A stretch of DNA of 64,000 nucleotides from JBCCFC01 sp965213595 (GCA_965213595.1 CBDBZO010000006.1:1178001-1242000), one strand, 5' to 3'. Positions 33,712-43,048 are shown, counted from the first letter of the stretch. Program-made: numbers and translations. Notes: generated by a model not told the origin, from the sequence alone.

Positions 33712-34998
33712 TTACCGATTCTCCATCGCCACGTAGTCGCGCTCCTCGGCGCCCAGGTAAATCTGGCGCGGGCGGGCGATGCGCTGCTCCGGATCATTGA
33801 GCAGCTCGCACCACTGCGCCAGCCAGCCGGACGAGCGGCCCAGCGCGAAGAGCACGGTAAACATGTCCGTGGGAAAGCCCATGGCCTGGTAAATGATGCC
33901 GCTATAGAAATCAACGTTGGGATAGAGATTGCGCTCAATGAAAAAGTCGTCGTTGAGCGCGGCCTCCTCCAGCTTGAGCGCAATGTCCAGCAGCGGATTG
34001 CCGCCGGTGACCTCGAAGACGTCGTCCGCCACCTGTTTGATGATCTTGGCGCGCGGATCGTAATTTTTGTAGACGCGGTGGCCAAAGCCCATCAGCCGGA
34101 AATCGCGATTCTTGATGCGCTCGATGTACTTCGGTACCTGATCCACCGAGCCAATTTCGTTGAGCATCTTGATTACCGCTTCGTTCGCCCCGCCGTGGCG
34201 CGGGCCAAAGAGCGCCGCCGCCGCGCCCGCCATCGAGCTGTAGGGATCGGCGTTGGCCGAGCCGATGGCGCGCATCACCGAAGCCGAGCAGTTCTGCTCG
34301 TGATCGGCGTGCAGGATAAACAAAATGTCCAGCGCCCGCGCCAGCGTGGGGTTGACTTCATAGTCGTTCTGCCCCATGTAGTCGAGCATGTAAAGGAAAT
34401 TTTCAGTGTAGTCCAGGCTGCTGTTGGGATAGTTGTAGGGGCGGCCAATGCGGTGGCGGTAGGCAAAGGCGGCAACCGTCGGCAGCTTGCCTAGGATGCG
34501 CAAAATTTGCTTGTCACGCGTGGGGCCATCCTCCACCTCCTTGGATTCGGGGTGCAGCGTCGAGAGCACGGCCAGCGCGCTGATCAACATGCCCATCGGG
34601 TGCGCATCGTAGCGAAAGGCGTGCATCATCTGCTTCAAATCTTCGTGCACGTAGGTGTGGTGGTTGACCCTGTAATTCCAGGTGTCCAGTTCGCTCTGCG
34701 TGGGCAGTTCGCCGTAAATCAGCAGGTAGGCCACTTCCAGATAGCTGCTCTGCTCCGCCAGCTGCTCGATGGGGTAGCCTCGGTAGCGCAGAATGCCCGC
34801 ATCGCCGTCGATATAGGTAATGCTGCTTTTGCAGGCCGCCGTGTTCGAGTAGCCGGGGTCGTACGTCATCGTGCCAAATTCACTGGGGTCGGTCTTGATC
34901 TGGCGCAGGTCGAGCGCCTTGATGGTGGCGTGCTCGACGGGTAACTCGTACGACTCGCCGGTGCGGTTGTCGGTAATGGTGAAGGTCTGCTGGCTCAT
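33712..34998 (-). CDS. gltA: Citrate synthase
   Basis: 428 residues from the ATG at 34998, which has GAGGAG about 9 bp upstream; the open frame extends a further 19 codons without need. Condenses acetyl-CoA and oxaloacetate to citrate, the entry step of the TCA cycle. Type II (long) form with N-terminal extension. Signatures are 'FILHADHEQN', 'FGPRHGGANEAV' and 'MGFGHRVYKNYDPRA', which hold the catalytic His residues. 'ARPRQIYLG' lies near the C terminus. It is convergent with the pilus locus and shares a terminator with it. Confidence 0.96.
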   Translation of the reverse strand: MSQQTFTITDNRTGESYELPVEHATIKALDLRQIKTDPSEFGTMTYDPGYSNTAACKSSITYIDGDAGILRYRGYPIEQLAEQSSYLEVAYLLIYGELPTQSELDTWNYRVNHHTYVHEDLKQMMHAFRYDAHPMGMLISALAVLSTLHPESKEVEDGPTRDKQILRILGKLPTVAAFAYRHRIGRPYNYPNSSLDYTENFLYMLDYMGQNDYEVNPTLARALDILFILHADHEQNCSASVMRAIGSANADPYSSMAGAAAALFGPRHGGANEAVIKMLNEIGSVDQVPKYIERIKNRDFRLMGFGHRVYKNYDPRAKIIKQVADDVFEVTGGNPLLDIALKLEEAALNDDFFIERNLYPNVDFYSGIIYQAMGFPTDMFTVLFALGRSSGWLAQWCELLNDPEQRIARPRQIYLGAEERDYVAMENR

Positions 34999-35135
34999 CT
35001 TTGAGTGCTCCTCTAGCGTTGGGAGAGAATCGATTGGGCGAAATGGGTAGGGCAAGCATACCGCAGGGCGGTTGCGGGGAAGTTGCAGCCATTATGCCGC
35101 AGGGCGGGGGAATCGGCAAGCAGGGGGTGGGAATT

Positions 35136-35207
35136 AGATTAGTACTTGGAGATTGGTAATTGGAGATTGCGCACCCAACCCAATCTCCAATTACCAATTA
35201 CTAATCT
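35136..35207. repeat. AT-rich inverted repeat
   Basis: An inverted repeat with an 18-bp core (arm ATTGGTAATTGGAGATTG) plus an outer 9-bp arm, with 7 extra bases in the left arm. A single arm ('TCTCCAATTACCAATT') recurs at about 44918-44935, so it is part of a dispersed repeat. It overlaps the 3' end of the P450 gene. Confidence 0.75.
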
Positions 35208-36576
35208 CTCCGTTCCACTACCATCGGCAAGCCCCCCTTGGGCCGCAGCGTAACCTGCGGCGTGCCGGCCACCGGTGCATCCGTGGCCAAGCGCAGACGG
35301 AAGCGCTGAAGCACCGTGGCGATGACGAGTTGCGCCTCCATCAGCGCAAAGCTGTTGCCGATGCAGAGGTGCGGGCCGCCGCCAAAGGGAAGGTAGTGAA
35401 AGCGCGGTCGCTCGGCCTCGCGTTCGGGCAGAAAGCGATCGGGGTCAAAGCGCTGGGGGGCGGGCCAGAGCGCGGGATCGTGGTGGGTGACGTAAGGGCT
35501 GAGGAAAATCGAGGTGCCCGCGGGAATGCGATAACCGCCGATTTCGTCCTCCGCCTCGGCCCGGCGCGTGAAAATCCAGATCGGCGTGTGCAGCCGCATC
35601 GCCTCCTGGATGATTCGCTTGGTGTAGCCCAGATGAGGCAGATCGCCAAAGCTTGGCGTGCGCCCGCCCAGCACCTCGTCGACCTCTGCCGCCGCGCGCG
35701 CCGCCACATTGGGATGCTGCGCCAACGCATACCAGACCCAGGCCAGCGTGGTCGCCGTGGTTTCGTGGCCCGCAAAAAAGATGGTGACGACCTCGTCGCG
35801 CACCTGCTGGCGGCTCATGCCCTCGCCCGTCTCCTCGTCGCGCGCGGCCAGCAGCATCGAGAGCAGGTCGTGCGCGCCCTGCTCTTTGGCTGCCGAGCTG
35901 TCGCGCCGCTGCCGCTCGTCGATGATGCCGTAAACAACGTCGTCCACCGTCTGCACCGCTTGGTGGAAGCGGCGGTTGCTGGGCGTGGGCAGCGAGAGCG
36001 GCAGCTTGATCGGTCGCCGCATCTGCGCGACCATCTGCCGCTGGGCGAAGTTAAAGCTCTGCTCCAGCCGCTCGAGATCGTCGCGCACGTCCGTGCTAAA
36101 CATGGCCTTGACGATCACGTGCAGCGTCAGCCGCATCATCTCCGAGGCGACGTCGAGGGGCTGGCCGCTCTGGGCGTGGGCGTGCCAGCCGTCCACCGTT
36201 TCGCGCGTGGTGGCGGCGATGCCGTCGACCAGCTCGGCGAGTCGGCGGCGGTGAAAGGCGGGCTGCATCAGGCGGCGCTGGTGCAGCCATGAATCGCCGT
36301 CGGCGAAGGGCAGCCCGTTGCCCATGAGGCTGCGGCTGTGCCCCGAATGTGGCCGCGCACGTAGTTGCGGTGGTTGTCCTGCAGGATGTGCCGGTAGTGG
36401 TCGGGCCGCGTCACGAGGTAGACGGCGCTGCGGCCCAGATCGAGCCGGGCGATGCCGTCGTGGTCGCGGGCGGCGTCGCAGAGAAACTGCACGGGATCGC
36501 GCGCAAACTGCGGCAGCACGCCCAGCAGCGGCCAGCCGCGCGGGCCGGTCACGGGTTGGGGCGTCGGGTGAATCAT
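35201..36576 (-). pseudogene. Cytochrome P450, frameshifted
   Basis: A bacterial P450 of about 455 residues split into two frames: N-terminal part 36576 to about 36330 ('GPRGWPLLGVLPQFARDP'), C-terminal part from about 36345 to 35201 ('LMGNGLPFADGDSWLHQRR' onwards). A single-base change near 36330-36350 would join them. All later signatures are intact: I-helix 'FFAGHETTATT', ExxR in 'EAMR', and heme ligand Cys in 'FGGGPHLCIGN'. It is either a recent pseudogene or a sequencing error. Substrate unknown; the gene stands alone, so no pathway is suggested. Confidence 0.8.
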
Positions 36577-36597
36577 GGTTGTGTAGTTGTTTGGTTA

Positions 36598-36757
36598 AGT
36601 TCCGTTGACATTTGGCTGAAAGGGCTTGAAGGGGAAGTCAAGCGCGCCCTCATCCCCAGCCCTTCTCCCATCCTGGGAGAAGGGAGCCAAATTCTCCCCT
36701 CTCCCACTGTGGGAGAGGGGCCGGGGGTGAGGGCCAGTTTCCAACTGTCAACGGAAC
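36598..36757. repeat. GC-rich double-hairpin intergenic repeat, copy 1
   Basis: Two consecutive palindromes (TTCTCCCAtccTGGGAGAA and CCCCTCTCCCActgTGGGAGAGGGG) flanked by 'GCCCTCA' and 'GGTGAGGGC'. TTCCGTTGACA occurs at the left and its inverse TGTCAACGGAA at the right, so the element could be MITE-like. Copy 2 is at 44799-44917; shorter relatives are at 37790-37997, 41985-42030 and 58079-58120. Confidence 0.75.
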
Positions 36758-36784
36758 CTAAATTTCTTTGTTTGGGCTATCCCG

Positions 36785-37762
36785 TCAATTCACCCGGCTC
36801 ACCAGCGGCTTGCCCCGCACGCCCGCCAGCAGATTTTCCGCGGCCATCGTTGCCATCTTCGTGCGCGTCGCGATCGATGCGCTGCCGATGTGCGGCAGCA
36901 CGACGCAGTTGGGCAGCGAGAGCAGCGGGTGATCGCTCGGCAGCGGCTCCGGCGTGGTGACGTCCAGCCCGGCTCCCGCAATTTCGCCGCCCCGCAGCGC
37001 GTCGACCAGCGCCTCCTGATCGACCGTGCCGCCGCGGCTGGTGTTGATAAAGATGGCGGTTGATTTCATCTGCCCGAACACGTCGGCGTTGAATAATTCC
37101 CGCGTGGCGTCGTTGAGCGGCGCGTGCATGGAAACAAAGTCGCTCTCGGCCAGCAGCGTCTCGAAGCCGACATGTTCCGCGCCGACTGCCCCCGCGTTTT
37201 CTGGCTTCTCGCGCGGGCCGCTGTAGAGGATGCGACAGTCAAAACCGGCCAGTCGCCGCGCGAACGCCGTGCCGATGTCGCCCAGCCCGACGATGCCGAC
37301 CGTGCTGCCGGTCAGGTCGCGCCCGGTGAGCCACATTGGCTTCCACGTCGCCCACTCCCCCGCTTGGATGGCCGCCGCCGCTTCGGTCAGTCGACGCGCC
37401 GTAGCCAGCAGCAGCGCCAGCGCCAGGTCCGCCGTCGTGTCCGTCAGCACGCCCGGCGTGTTGCCCACGGCGACATCGCGCGCCGTGCACGCATCCACAT
37501 CCACGTGATCGTAGCCCACCGACATCGTGCTGACCACGCGCAGCGAATCGCCCGCCGCCTCAAGCAATTCCTGGTTGATTTGCTCGGTCAGCAGGCAGTA
37601 GAGCCCATCGATGCCCGCTCCCCCGTTGTGCACCCATTCGAGCAGCGTGTCGCGCGGGATGGCCTCGTCGTCGTCCCAGTAGCGCACGTCGCACGCGGCG
37701 CGGATAGCGTCGATGGCCTCGTCGGGAATGCGCCGCGTCACGACGACTTGTGGTTTGCTCAT
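36785..37762 (-). CDS. D-2-hydroxyacid dehydrogenase (glyoxylate/hydroxypyruvate reductase-like)
   Basis: 325 residues from the ATG at 37762, which has AAAGGAG 8 bp upstream. NAD(P)-dependent reductase of 2-oxo acids. The Rossmann motif is 'VGIVGLGDIGTAFARRL', the active-site Arg is in 'INTSRGGTVDQEAL', and the catalytic His is in 'VLPHIGSAS'. 'GYDHVDVDACTARDVAVGNTPGVLT' is typical of the glyoxylate/hydroxypyruvate reductase subgroup. The exact substrate cannot be read from sequence alone. It is flanked by palindromic repeats on both sides. Confidence 0.92.
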   Translation of the reverse strand: MSKPQVVVTRRIPDEAIDAIRAACDVRYWDDDEAIPRDTLLEWVHNGGAGIDGLYCLLTEQINQELLEAAGDSLRVVSTMSVGYDHVDVDACTARDVAVGNTPGVLTDTTADLALALLLATARRLTEAAAAIQAGEWATWKPMWLTGRDLTGSTVGIVGLGDIGTAFARRLAGFDCRILYSGPREKPENAGAVGAEHVGFETLLAESDFVSMHAPLNDATRELFNADVFGQMKSTAIFINTSRGGTVDQEALVDALRGGEIAGAGLDVTTPEPLPSDHPLLSLPNCVVLPHIGSASIATRTKMATMAAENLLAGVRGKPLVSRVN

Positions 37763-37789
37763 GGGGGTGCTCCTTTGTATGATGGGGGT

Positions 37790-37997
37790 GAACCTCACCC
37801 CCGGCCCCTCTCCGCGCGCGGAGAGGGGTGACTTGTGAATGATGTTGGTCGCGTCGTGATGGTTTCGACGCGACGAAAAAACGATGAGACAACAGTTCCC
37901 TCCCCGCGCGCGGGGAGGGCTAGGGAGGGGTCGAACATAGCCCTCACCTCACCCCCGGCCCCTCTCCGCGCGCGGAGAGGGGTGACTTGTAGTTGAT
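37790..37997. repeat. Cluster of palindromic repeats
   Basis: A block of about 44 bp beginning CCTCACCCCCGGCCCCTCTC and ending in a palindrome (CCTCTCCGCGCGCGGAGAGG) plus 'GGTGACTTGT' occurs twice (about 37792-37835 and 37946-37991). A related CCCTCCCCGCGCGCGGGGAGGG palindrome lies between them at about 37898. The cluster fills most of the gap between the dehydrogenase and the IS element; no gene is seen. Confidence 0.8.
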
Positions 37998-38067
37998 GTT
38001 GGTCGTATTGTGATTGTCTGTAAGCGGCAACAACGTCAGCGAGCCAACTGTCCCTCTCCCAGGATGG

Positions 38068-39563
38068 GCTTAGCTTTACCCATAAGTATCAGGGGGGTGA
38101 AAAGCGAGATAGGCTTGGGCAATGTCCTGGAGGCGCTGCCAGCCGCGCCAGAGGACGGTGGGGCCAGGCTGGCCATCGTGCTTGCGAGCCAGAAAGCCGC
38201 CGAGTTGAGCAATCCAGTTCACGGCTTCCTGGACAGTGGGGCAGTGGTCTGGCGGAAGGGGTCGCTGGTGGACAAAGTGGTAAAGGGCCTGGAGCTCGTG
38301 CTCGGCCAGGCAGGCGGTGGCCGGGGCGTCGGGGTCGGTGCGGGCGAGATGGGTGAGCCAGAAGAGATGCCAGGCAATGATGGTGTAAAGCGCAATCAAG
38401 GGCTGGAGCCGCTCCGCTTTGGCCAGTTGAGCGTGCTCAATGCGGCAGCCGGACTTGAGGATTTTGTGCAGGATTTCGATGCGCCAGCGCAGGCCATACC
38501 AGCGGATGCGCTCGACGGCCTGGTCAAAGTCGCAGACGGGCACGGTGGTAAGCAGGAGCCAGCCGAGCGGGTCGGCGTCGGCGGGGGGGTCGACCTCCTC
38601 GACCAGAAGGCCGTAGAGCGCCAGCGGCTTGTGGGTGGCGCGCAGGCGCTTGGGCGGCTTGAGCGAGAGCGAGGTGAAGCGCACGGCCACCGTGGCCTCG
38701 CGGGCGGCGCGACCGGGGCGGGCGCGCACCTGCACCTGGAGCTCGCCCGCGGCGGGTTGGTTGCGCAGCACCTCCCAGAGCAGCCCCACCTCCGGTTCAG
38801 CCAGCGCGCGGTTCTGCGCAGCGCGCACCAGCAGGTCGGTTTTCAGCTGCTTGGCTTCGGCAAAGAGCTCGAAGACGTCGGCCTCGCTGTCGCCCACGTG
38901 AATCAACTGTGTCCCGTCTGGCTTGTCCGCTTCGCTTTGGCGCAGGCCAACCAGCCACTTGTTGCTCTCTTTCTCTGCGATGGGCAGCTGCCGTCGCTCA
39001 TCGGGCGTCAACTGGCGCGCCGCCTCGTTGCGAGCCCACAGCTGCTGGCTCAGCACGCCCAGCGGCAGACCGTCCAGCGTGACCGCCAAACTGCTGTGCA
39101 TCAGCAGCCCCAGACCGGGCTGCTCGCTCGTGCCAATCGGCCCCAGCCCCTCGGTCTGCGGGTGCTGGCTGTAGTCCAAAAAGCTTGTATCGTGCACCAC
39201 CAGGCAGCGCGCGTGTCCGGCCATCCGCTCACGCGTCCGCTGCTGGTGGGGCTTGAGAATCTGCTCAGGCGTCGTCTTCTGGTTGCCAAACAAGTTGTAG
39301 GTCGCTTTCGTGTCCGCCCACTCATCGCACGCCTCGTTGACCGAGGCGCTGGGCCTGGCCGCCAGCTTGGCCCCGCTGTCCAGCAGCCGCCAGTCCAGCC
39401 GCGCATCGCCCAGCGAGACACTGCCCAGTTCGTCAGCCACCCAACTGCTATCCAGTCGTTCTTGTCTTAGCATCTTTGGCCTCCTTTCCCTTGCTTGATG
39501 CCTACTTTACCAAACTTTTGTCCCTACCGATACCCCCCTCCCTACTTGTGGGTAAAGCTAAGC
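38068..39563 (-). mobile_element. IS4-family insertion sequence
   Basis: About 1.5 kb bounded by 21-bp terminal inverted repeats: 38068-38088 (GCTTAGCTTTACCCATAAGTA) and the inverse at 39543-39563 with one mismatch. One transposase gene fills it. The flanks (CTCCCAGGATGG on the left, GGGGGAGGCTAGGAGGGGG on the right) look like halves of a palindromic intergenic repeat, so it seems to have inserted in one. No clear target duplication is seen. Confidence 0.88.
38076..39473 (-). CDS. IS4-family transposase (IS50/Tn5-like)
   Basis: 465 residues. The N-terminal about 60 residues match a Tn5-type transposase DNA-binding domain ('SVSLGDARLDWRLLDSGAKL'). The DDE core shows Asp in 'LVVHDTSFLDYS' and Asp in 'IHVGDSEADVFEL'; Glu is in 'RWYGLRWRIEILHKILKSGC' (the Y-(2)-R-(3)-E-(6)-K signature of IS4 elements). 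Full length and intact, so the element may be active. Its stop codon lies within the terminal inverted repeat. Confidence 0.93.
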   Translation of the reverse strand: MLRQERLDSSWVADELGSVSLGDARLDWRLLDSGAKLAARPSASVNEACDEWADTKATYNLFGNQKTTPEQILKPHQQRTRERMAGHARCLVVHDTSFLDYSQHPQTEGLGPIGTSEQPGLGLLMHSSLAVTLDGLPLGVLSQQLWARNEAARQLTPDERRQLPIAEKESNKWLVGLRQSEADKPDGTQLIHVGDSEADVFELFAEAKQLKTDLLVRAAQNRALAEPEVGLLWEVLRNQPAAGELQVQVRARPGRAAREATVAVRFTSLSLKPPKRLRATHKPLALYGLLVEEVDPPADADPLGWLLLTTVPVCDFDQAVERIRWYGLRWRIEILHKILKSGCRIEHAQLAKAERLQPLIALYTIIAWHLFWLTHLARTDPDAPATACLAEHELQALYHFVHQRPLPPDHCPTVQEAVNWIAQLGGFLARKHDGQPGPTVLWRGWQRLQDIAQAYLAFHPPDTYG

Positions 39564-39618
39564 AAATTGGGGGAGGCTAGGAGGGGGTGACGCTTCGGCC
39601 TACCCACATCAACATCTC

Positions 39619-40443
39619 ATGCTCACCAACCCCAACCTCCGCGATCCAAAATTTCACCGCCTCGAAGTCGGCGTCGGCAAGCTTCACCAGCGGGGCGAGC
39701 GGCTGCGCTTGGTCAACGCGCCCACGAGCGACAGCGTCTACACCAACGCCCAAATCGACGATTACGAAGGGCTGCCGCGGCGCGACTTTCCCTGGCAGCC
39801 GAGGCCGGGCCAGCCGGTGGTGCTGTCGCTGCGGGCGCGCTTTTCGCACGAGCGACTGGCCGGAACCGCGGGCTTTGGCTTCTGGAACGACCCGTCGATT
39901 TCGGGCGGCGGCACGCACGTCAAGCGCGCGCCCGCGCTGCCCAAGGCGCTCTGGTTCTTCTACGCCTCGCCCGAATCCAACCTGCCGCTGGCGATGGACG
40001 TGGCCGGCCACGGCTGGAAGGCGCAGACGTTTGACGCCCAGCGACCGCTCTTCTACGCGCTCGCGCCCGCTGCGCCCGCCGGGGTGCTGCTGATGCGCGT
40101 GCCGCAATTGTACCGCAGGCTGTGGCCCATGGGCCAGCGGGCGCTGGGGGTGAGCGAAGCGATGGTAGGTGAACGGGCGTCAGAGGGTAACGAATCGGGA
40201 TTTCGGTTGAGCGCCTGGCATGACTACCGCATCGAGTGGGGCGTGGAGCGGGCGCGCTTCTTTGTGGATGAGCATCCGGTGCTCGACTGCGACACGTCGC
40301 CAAAGGGGCCGCTGGGGCTGGTGATCTGGCTGGACAATCAGGCCATGGTGCTTACGCCACAGGGGCGATTCCGGCACGCGGTGGTGGCGTGCGAGCACGA
40401 GCAGTGGCTGGAGGTGAAGGCGCTGACCGTTCGCCGCATTTGA
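39619..40443 (+). CDS. Concanavalin-fold (GH16-like) protein
   Basis: 274 residues, no signal peptide. Beta-rich, with 'GFGFWNDP' and the segment 'WHDYRIEWGVERARFFVDEH', typical of the lectin/glucanase jelly-roll fold (GH16 and relatives). The catalytic ExDxxE motif of GH16 is not recognised, so it may be a non-catalytic relative. It lies 55 bp after the IS element and 155 bp before the MFS transporter gene on the same strand. Confidence 0.55.
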   Translation: MLTNPNLRDPKFHRLEVGVGKLHQRGERLRLVNAPTSDSVYTNAQIDDYEGLPRRDFPWQPRPGQPVVLSLRARFSHERLAGTAGFGFWNDPSISGGGTHVKRAPALPKALWFFYASPESNLPLAMDVAGHGWKAQTFDAQRPLFYALAPAAPAGVLLMRVPQLYRRLWPMGQRALGVSEAMVGERASEGNESGFRLSAWHDYRIEWGVERARFFVDEHPVLDCDTSPKGPLGLVIWLDNQAMVLTPQGRFRHAVVACEHEQWLEVKALTVRRI

Positions 40444-40453
40444 TTGGCAATAC

Positions 40454-40481
40454 TTGCGGGTGATGGGCGAGGTGGTAGAAT
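40454..40481 (+). promoter_or_regulatory. Possible sigma-70-type promoter before the MFS gene
   Basis: TTGCGG at 40454-40459 and TAGAAT at 40476-40481, 16 bp apart, lie in the 155-bp gap upstream of the transporter. Single instance, so weak evidence. Confidence 0.35.
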
Positions 40482-40598
40482 ATGCAGACGTAAGAATCGC
40501 GGGCGCTCGATGCGTGTTGAGCAGTAGACTATGTTGAAAAGAGCTGAGGCAATCATTGATTCAAATGGTGGTGCTCGTCGGCTTCTCGCTTCCACCAC

Positions 40599-41882
40599 AT
40601 GAACGCCTACTTCGATCTCCTGCGCAGCAACCCCAACTACCGCAACCTCTGGCTAGCGACGCTCGTCAGCTACGCGGGCGATTGGTTCAACCTGCTCGCC
40701 TCGGCGGCGCTGATTGCCCGCCTCACGGACTCCGGCACGGCGCTGTCGCTGCTCTTTGTGGCGCGCTTTCTGCCGCTCTTTCTCTTTAGCCCGCTCGGCG
40801 GCATCCTCGCCGACCGCTACTCGCGCCGCCGCCTGCTCATGGCGACGGATCTGCTGCGCGCCGTCGCGGTGCTCGGCTTCCTGCTCATCCGCAGCGCCAA
40901 TTTCGTCTGGCTCTTCTACGCGCTGACGGTGATTCAGTTTGCCCTCAGCGCGCTCTTTACCCCAGCGCGCAACGCCATCGTCCCCAACATCGTCAGCGAC
41001 GAGGAGCTGGTGACGGCCAACGCGCTGGACGGCTTTACCTGGAGCGCCATGCTGGCCGTGGGTGCGCTGCTTGGCGGCCTAGCTACCGAGTACCTCGGCG
41101 TGGCCGCCGCCTTTGTGCTCGACGCCGCGACCTTTTTGCTGTCGGCGTGGTTTGTCAGCCGGCTTGCGCTGCCGCCCCGTGCCGAGCGGGTCGATCCTGA
41201 AATTTCGGGGGGCGGCTGGTTCGAGTTTGTGGATGGCCTACGCTACCTGCGCGGCAGGCCCGTGATCCTGGGCATTGCGCTGGCCAAGGCGCTGGGGACG
41301 CTGGCCTGGGGCGGCGTCAACGTGCTGGAGATTGAGCTGTCGGAGCGGATTTTCCCGCTGGCGGGCAGCGGCACGCTCTCGCTGACGGTGATCTACCTGA
41401 TGGCGGGCATTGGCACGGGCTTTGGCCCGCTGGCCGTGCGCGCCCTCATCGGCGACGAGCGACGACGCGCGCTGTGGGTCATCGGCTTTAGCTTTGCTAC
41501 GTTGACGCTGGGGATCGCGTGGATGGGCTTTGTGCCGACGCTGCTCTGGTTTGCCGTCGCCACGCTGGTGCGCACGCTGGGAACCGGCACGCTCTGGGTC
41601 TTCTCCAGCGCCCTGCTCCAGCGGCTCACCACCGACAAGCTGCGCGGTCGCGTCTTTGCCTTCGAGTTTGCCATGCTCACCTTTGCACAGACGCTGGCCG
41701 TCTTTTGGGCCGGCTATGCGCCCGACAACCTCGGCTGGACGCTCTTTGAAACCATGCGCAGCCTCGCCCTCATCGCCGTGGTCGCAACCGCGATCTGGTA
41801 CGCCTTTCAGACTTTCGCCCTGCGCCAGCCGCTCATGCAGCGCGGGGGCCACGTTGCCCCACTGCCAGCTCCGGGGGATTGA
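40599..41882 (+). CDS. MFS exporter (EntS/MFS_3-like)
   Basis: 427 residues with about 12 hydrophobic helices. It starts 'NPNYRNLWLATLVSYAGDWFN', a pattern of the MFS_3 group that includes the enterobactin exporter EntS and drug exporters. The loop 2-3 motif is 'GGILADRYSRRRLL' (canonical MFS motif A). It exports small molecules by proton antiport; the substrate is not predictable. No siderophore or resistance genes are adjacent. Confidence 0.88.
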   Translation: MNAYFDLLRSNPNYRNLWLATLVSYAGDWFNLLASAALIARLTDSGTALSLLFVARFLPLFLFSPLGGILADRYSRRRLLMATDLLRAVAVLGFLLIRSANFVWLFYALTVIQFALSALFTPARNAIVPNIVSDEELVTANALDGFTWSAMLAVGALLGGLATEYLGVAAAFVLDAATFLLSAWFVSRLALPPRAERVDPEISGGGWFEFVDGLRYLRGRPVILGIALAKALGTLAWGGVNVLEIELSERIFPLAGSGTLSLTVIYLMAGIGTGFGPLAVRALIGDERRRALWVIGFSFATLTLGIAWMGFVPTLLWFAVATLVRTLGTGTLWVFSSALLQRLTTDKLRGRVFAFEFAMLTFAQTLAVFWAGYAPDNLGWTLFETMRSLALIAVVATAIWYAFQTFALRQPLMQRGGHVAPLPAPGD

Positions 41883-41984
41883 GACGAGGCAGAAATCGTG
41901 GGCGCTGCTTGAAGCTGCACATTGGTTGTTCAATCGCAACTACCCAGGCTCTGCCCCAGCCTCTCCGTCTCCGCAGAGAACACG

Positions 41985-42030
41985 GCTCCCCTCTCCCACC
42001 CTGCGAGAGGGGTTGGGGGTGAGGGCTGAA
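41985..42030. repeat. Palindromic intergenic repeat
   Basis: CCCCTCTCCCAccCTGCGAGAGGGG followed by 'GGGGGTGAGGG', a member of the GC-rich repeat family also found near 36650, 44850 and 58080. Confidence 0.7.
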
Positions 42031-42070
42031 CAGTTACATTCAATCCGTAATCAACAGGAAAGGTAAACTC

Positions 42071-42949
42071 GTGGCCACCCAATCTGCCTCGCGCATCGAC
42101 CGCAGCCGCGCCAACTACAACGAAAAGGGTTTTAGCTTCGTCCCCCTTCGGCCCAAGCCGCGCGCCAGCATTCCGCTCGCCCAAGCAAAACTGCCGCCGG
42201 CCCGCGAGCTGCTCGTCTTCGAGCGCGGCGGCGAGCACCGCGCGCTGATCGCGCGCGAAATGGCCTATCACCACGTGGCACAGGGCGAGCTGGCGGGCGA
42301 GCCCTACCTCGTCAGCTTCTGACCGCCCTGCAACAGCGGAGTCGGTCTGACTCCTACCGTGAACGGGCGCGTGCACTGGTTTGGCGCGGCGGGCCTGGCC
42401 AACGGGTTGGCAATCCTGGCGGACGAGGAGACGCGCAGCCGCTGGGATCACATCACCGGCGAGGCCTTTGACGGCCCGCTGGCGGGCCAGCAGCTCGACG
42501 TGTGGCCCATCGAGATCACGACCGTCGACGCGGCGCTGGCGCGCTATCCCGCCGTGAAGCTGCTGTGCTCGCGTCACCAGTCGCCGCTGCACTGGTTTTT
42601 CAATTTTGCCCAGCGGGGCAGCTTTATCAACCGCAAGAGCTTCTTGCCGCCCGGCTTCCGCAACACCATGAGCCAAGCCGTTGACCCGCGGCTGGACGAG
42701 CTGGCGCAGGGCCTCGGCGTGATCGACGGCGACCGCGGCAAGTTTTTCCCGATGGCATCGCTGGCCAAGGGCGAGCAGATCGACGACAACTGGCGCGGTC
42801 GCCCGCTGCGCGTTGAGCGGCGGATGGATGACGGCGTGCTCGTCGCCCGCTGGCTGGATGACGAGGCGTCCCCGATGCAGCTGCTCACGCGCTGGTACGG
42901 CTTCTCGTTTACCTACCCTGGCTGCGAGATTTATGAAGCGTCAACGTGA
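42071..42949 (+). CDS. DUF3179 protein, probable selenoprotein (UGA at codon 84)
   Basis: Two open frames (42071-42322 and 42359-42949) lie in the same frame, separated only by a TGA at 42320-42322. Read through, they give a continuous DUF3179-type protein of 292 residues. Upstream is 'RALIAREMAYHHVAQGELAGE', then 'YLVSF-(TGA)-PPCNSGVGLTP', then 'VNGRVHWFGAAGLANGLAIL' and 'RWDHITGEAFDGPLAG'. In DUF3179 relatives the TGA position is the first Cys of a CPxC motif, so the product would carry UPPC. A hairpin with a GGTCT loop follows 21 nt after the TGA. The GTG start has AGGAAAGG upstream. DUF3179 function is unknown; a CxxC/UxxC site suggests thiol redox chemistry. Alternative: a nonsense mutation or sequencing error. 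Confidence 0.78.
42338..42354 (+). promoter_or_regulatory. SECIS-like hairpin
   Basis: A 6-bp perfect stem GGAGTC/GACTCC closes a GGTCT loop. The GGUCU apical loop is that of the E. coli fdhF SECIS element bound by SelB. It begins 15 nt after the TGA, and the loop lies 21 nt after it (18 in fdhF). Confidence 0.7.
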
Positions 42950-43048
42950 AAATGTCGCGAGTGCGCTGCACGGTCGCCGACAGGCTGAGCGTACCCCATC
43001 ATGCGTCGACCGTGCATTGCACTCATCGTCCAACCAATAGAGTCACCC

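Noticed and set aside
35153..36292. 379-codon plus-strand frame opposite the P450 gene
   Set aside because: Arg/His/Gly-rich shadow; the P450 motifs are on the minus strand.
38056..39575. Target-site duplication of the IS element
   Set aside because: Sequences just outside the inverted repeats (CCAGGATGG and AAATTGGGG) do not match, so no duplication is claimed.
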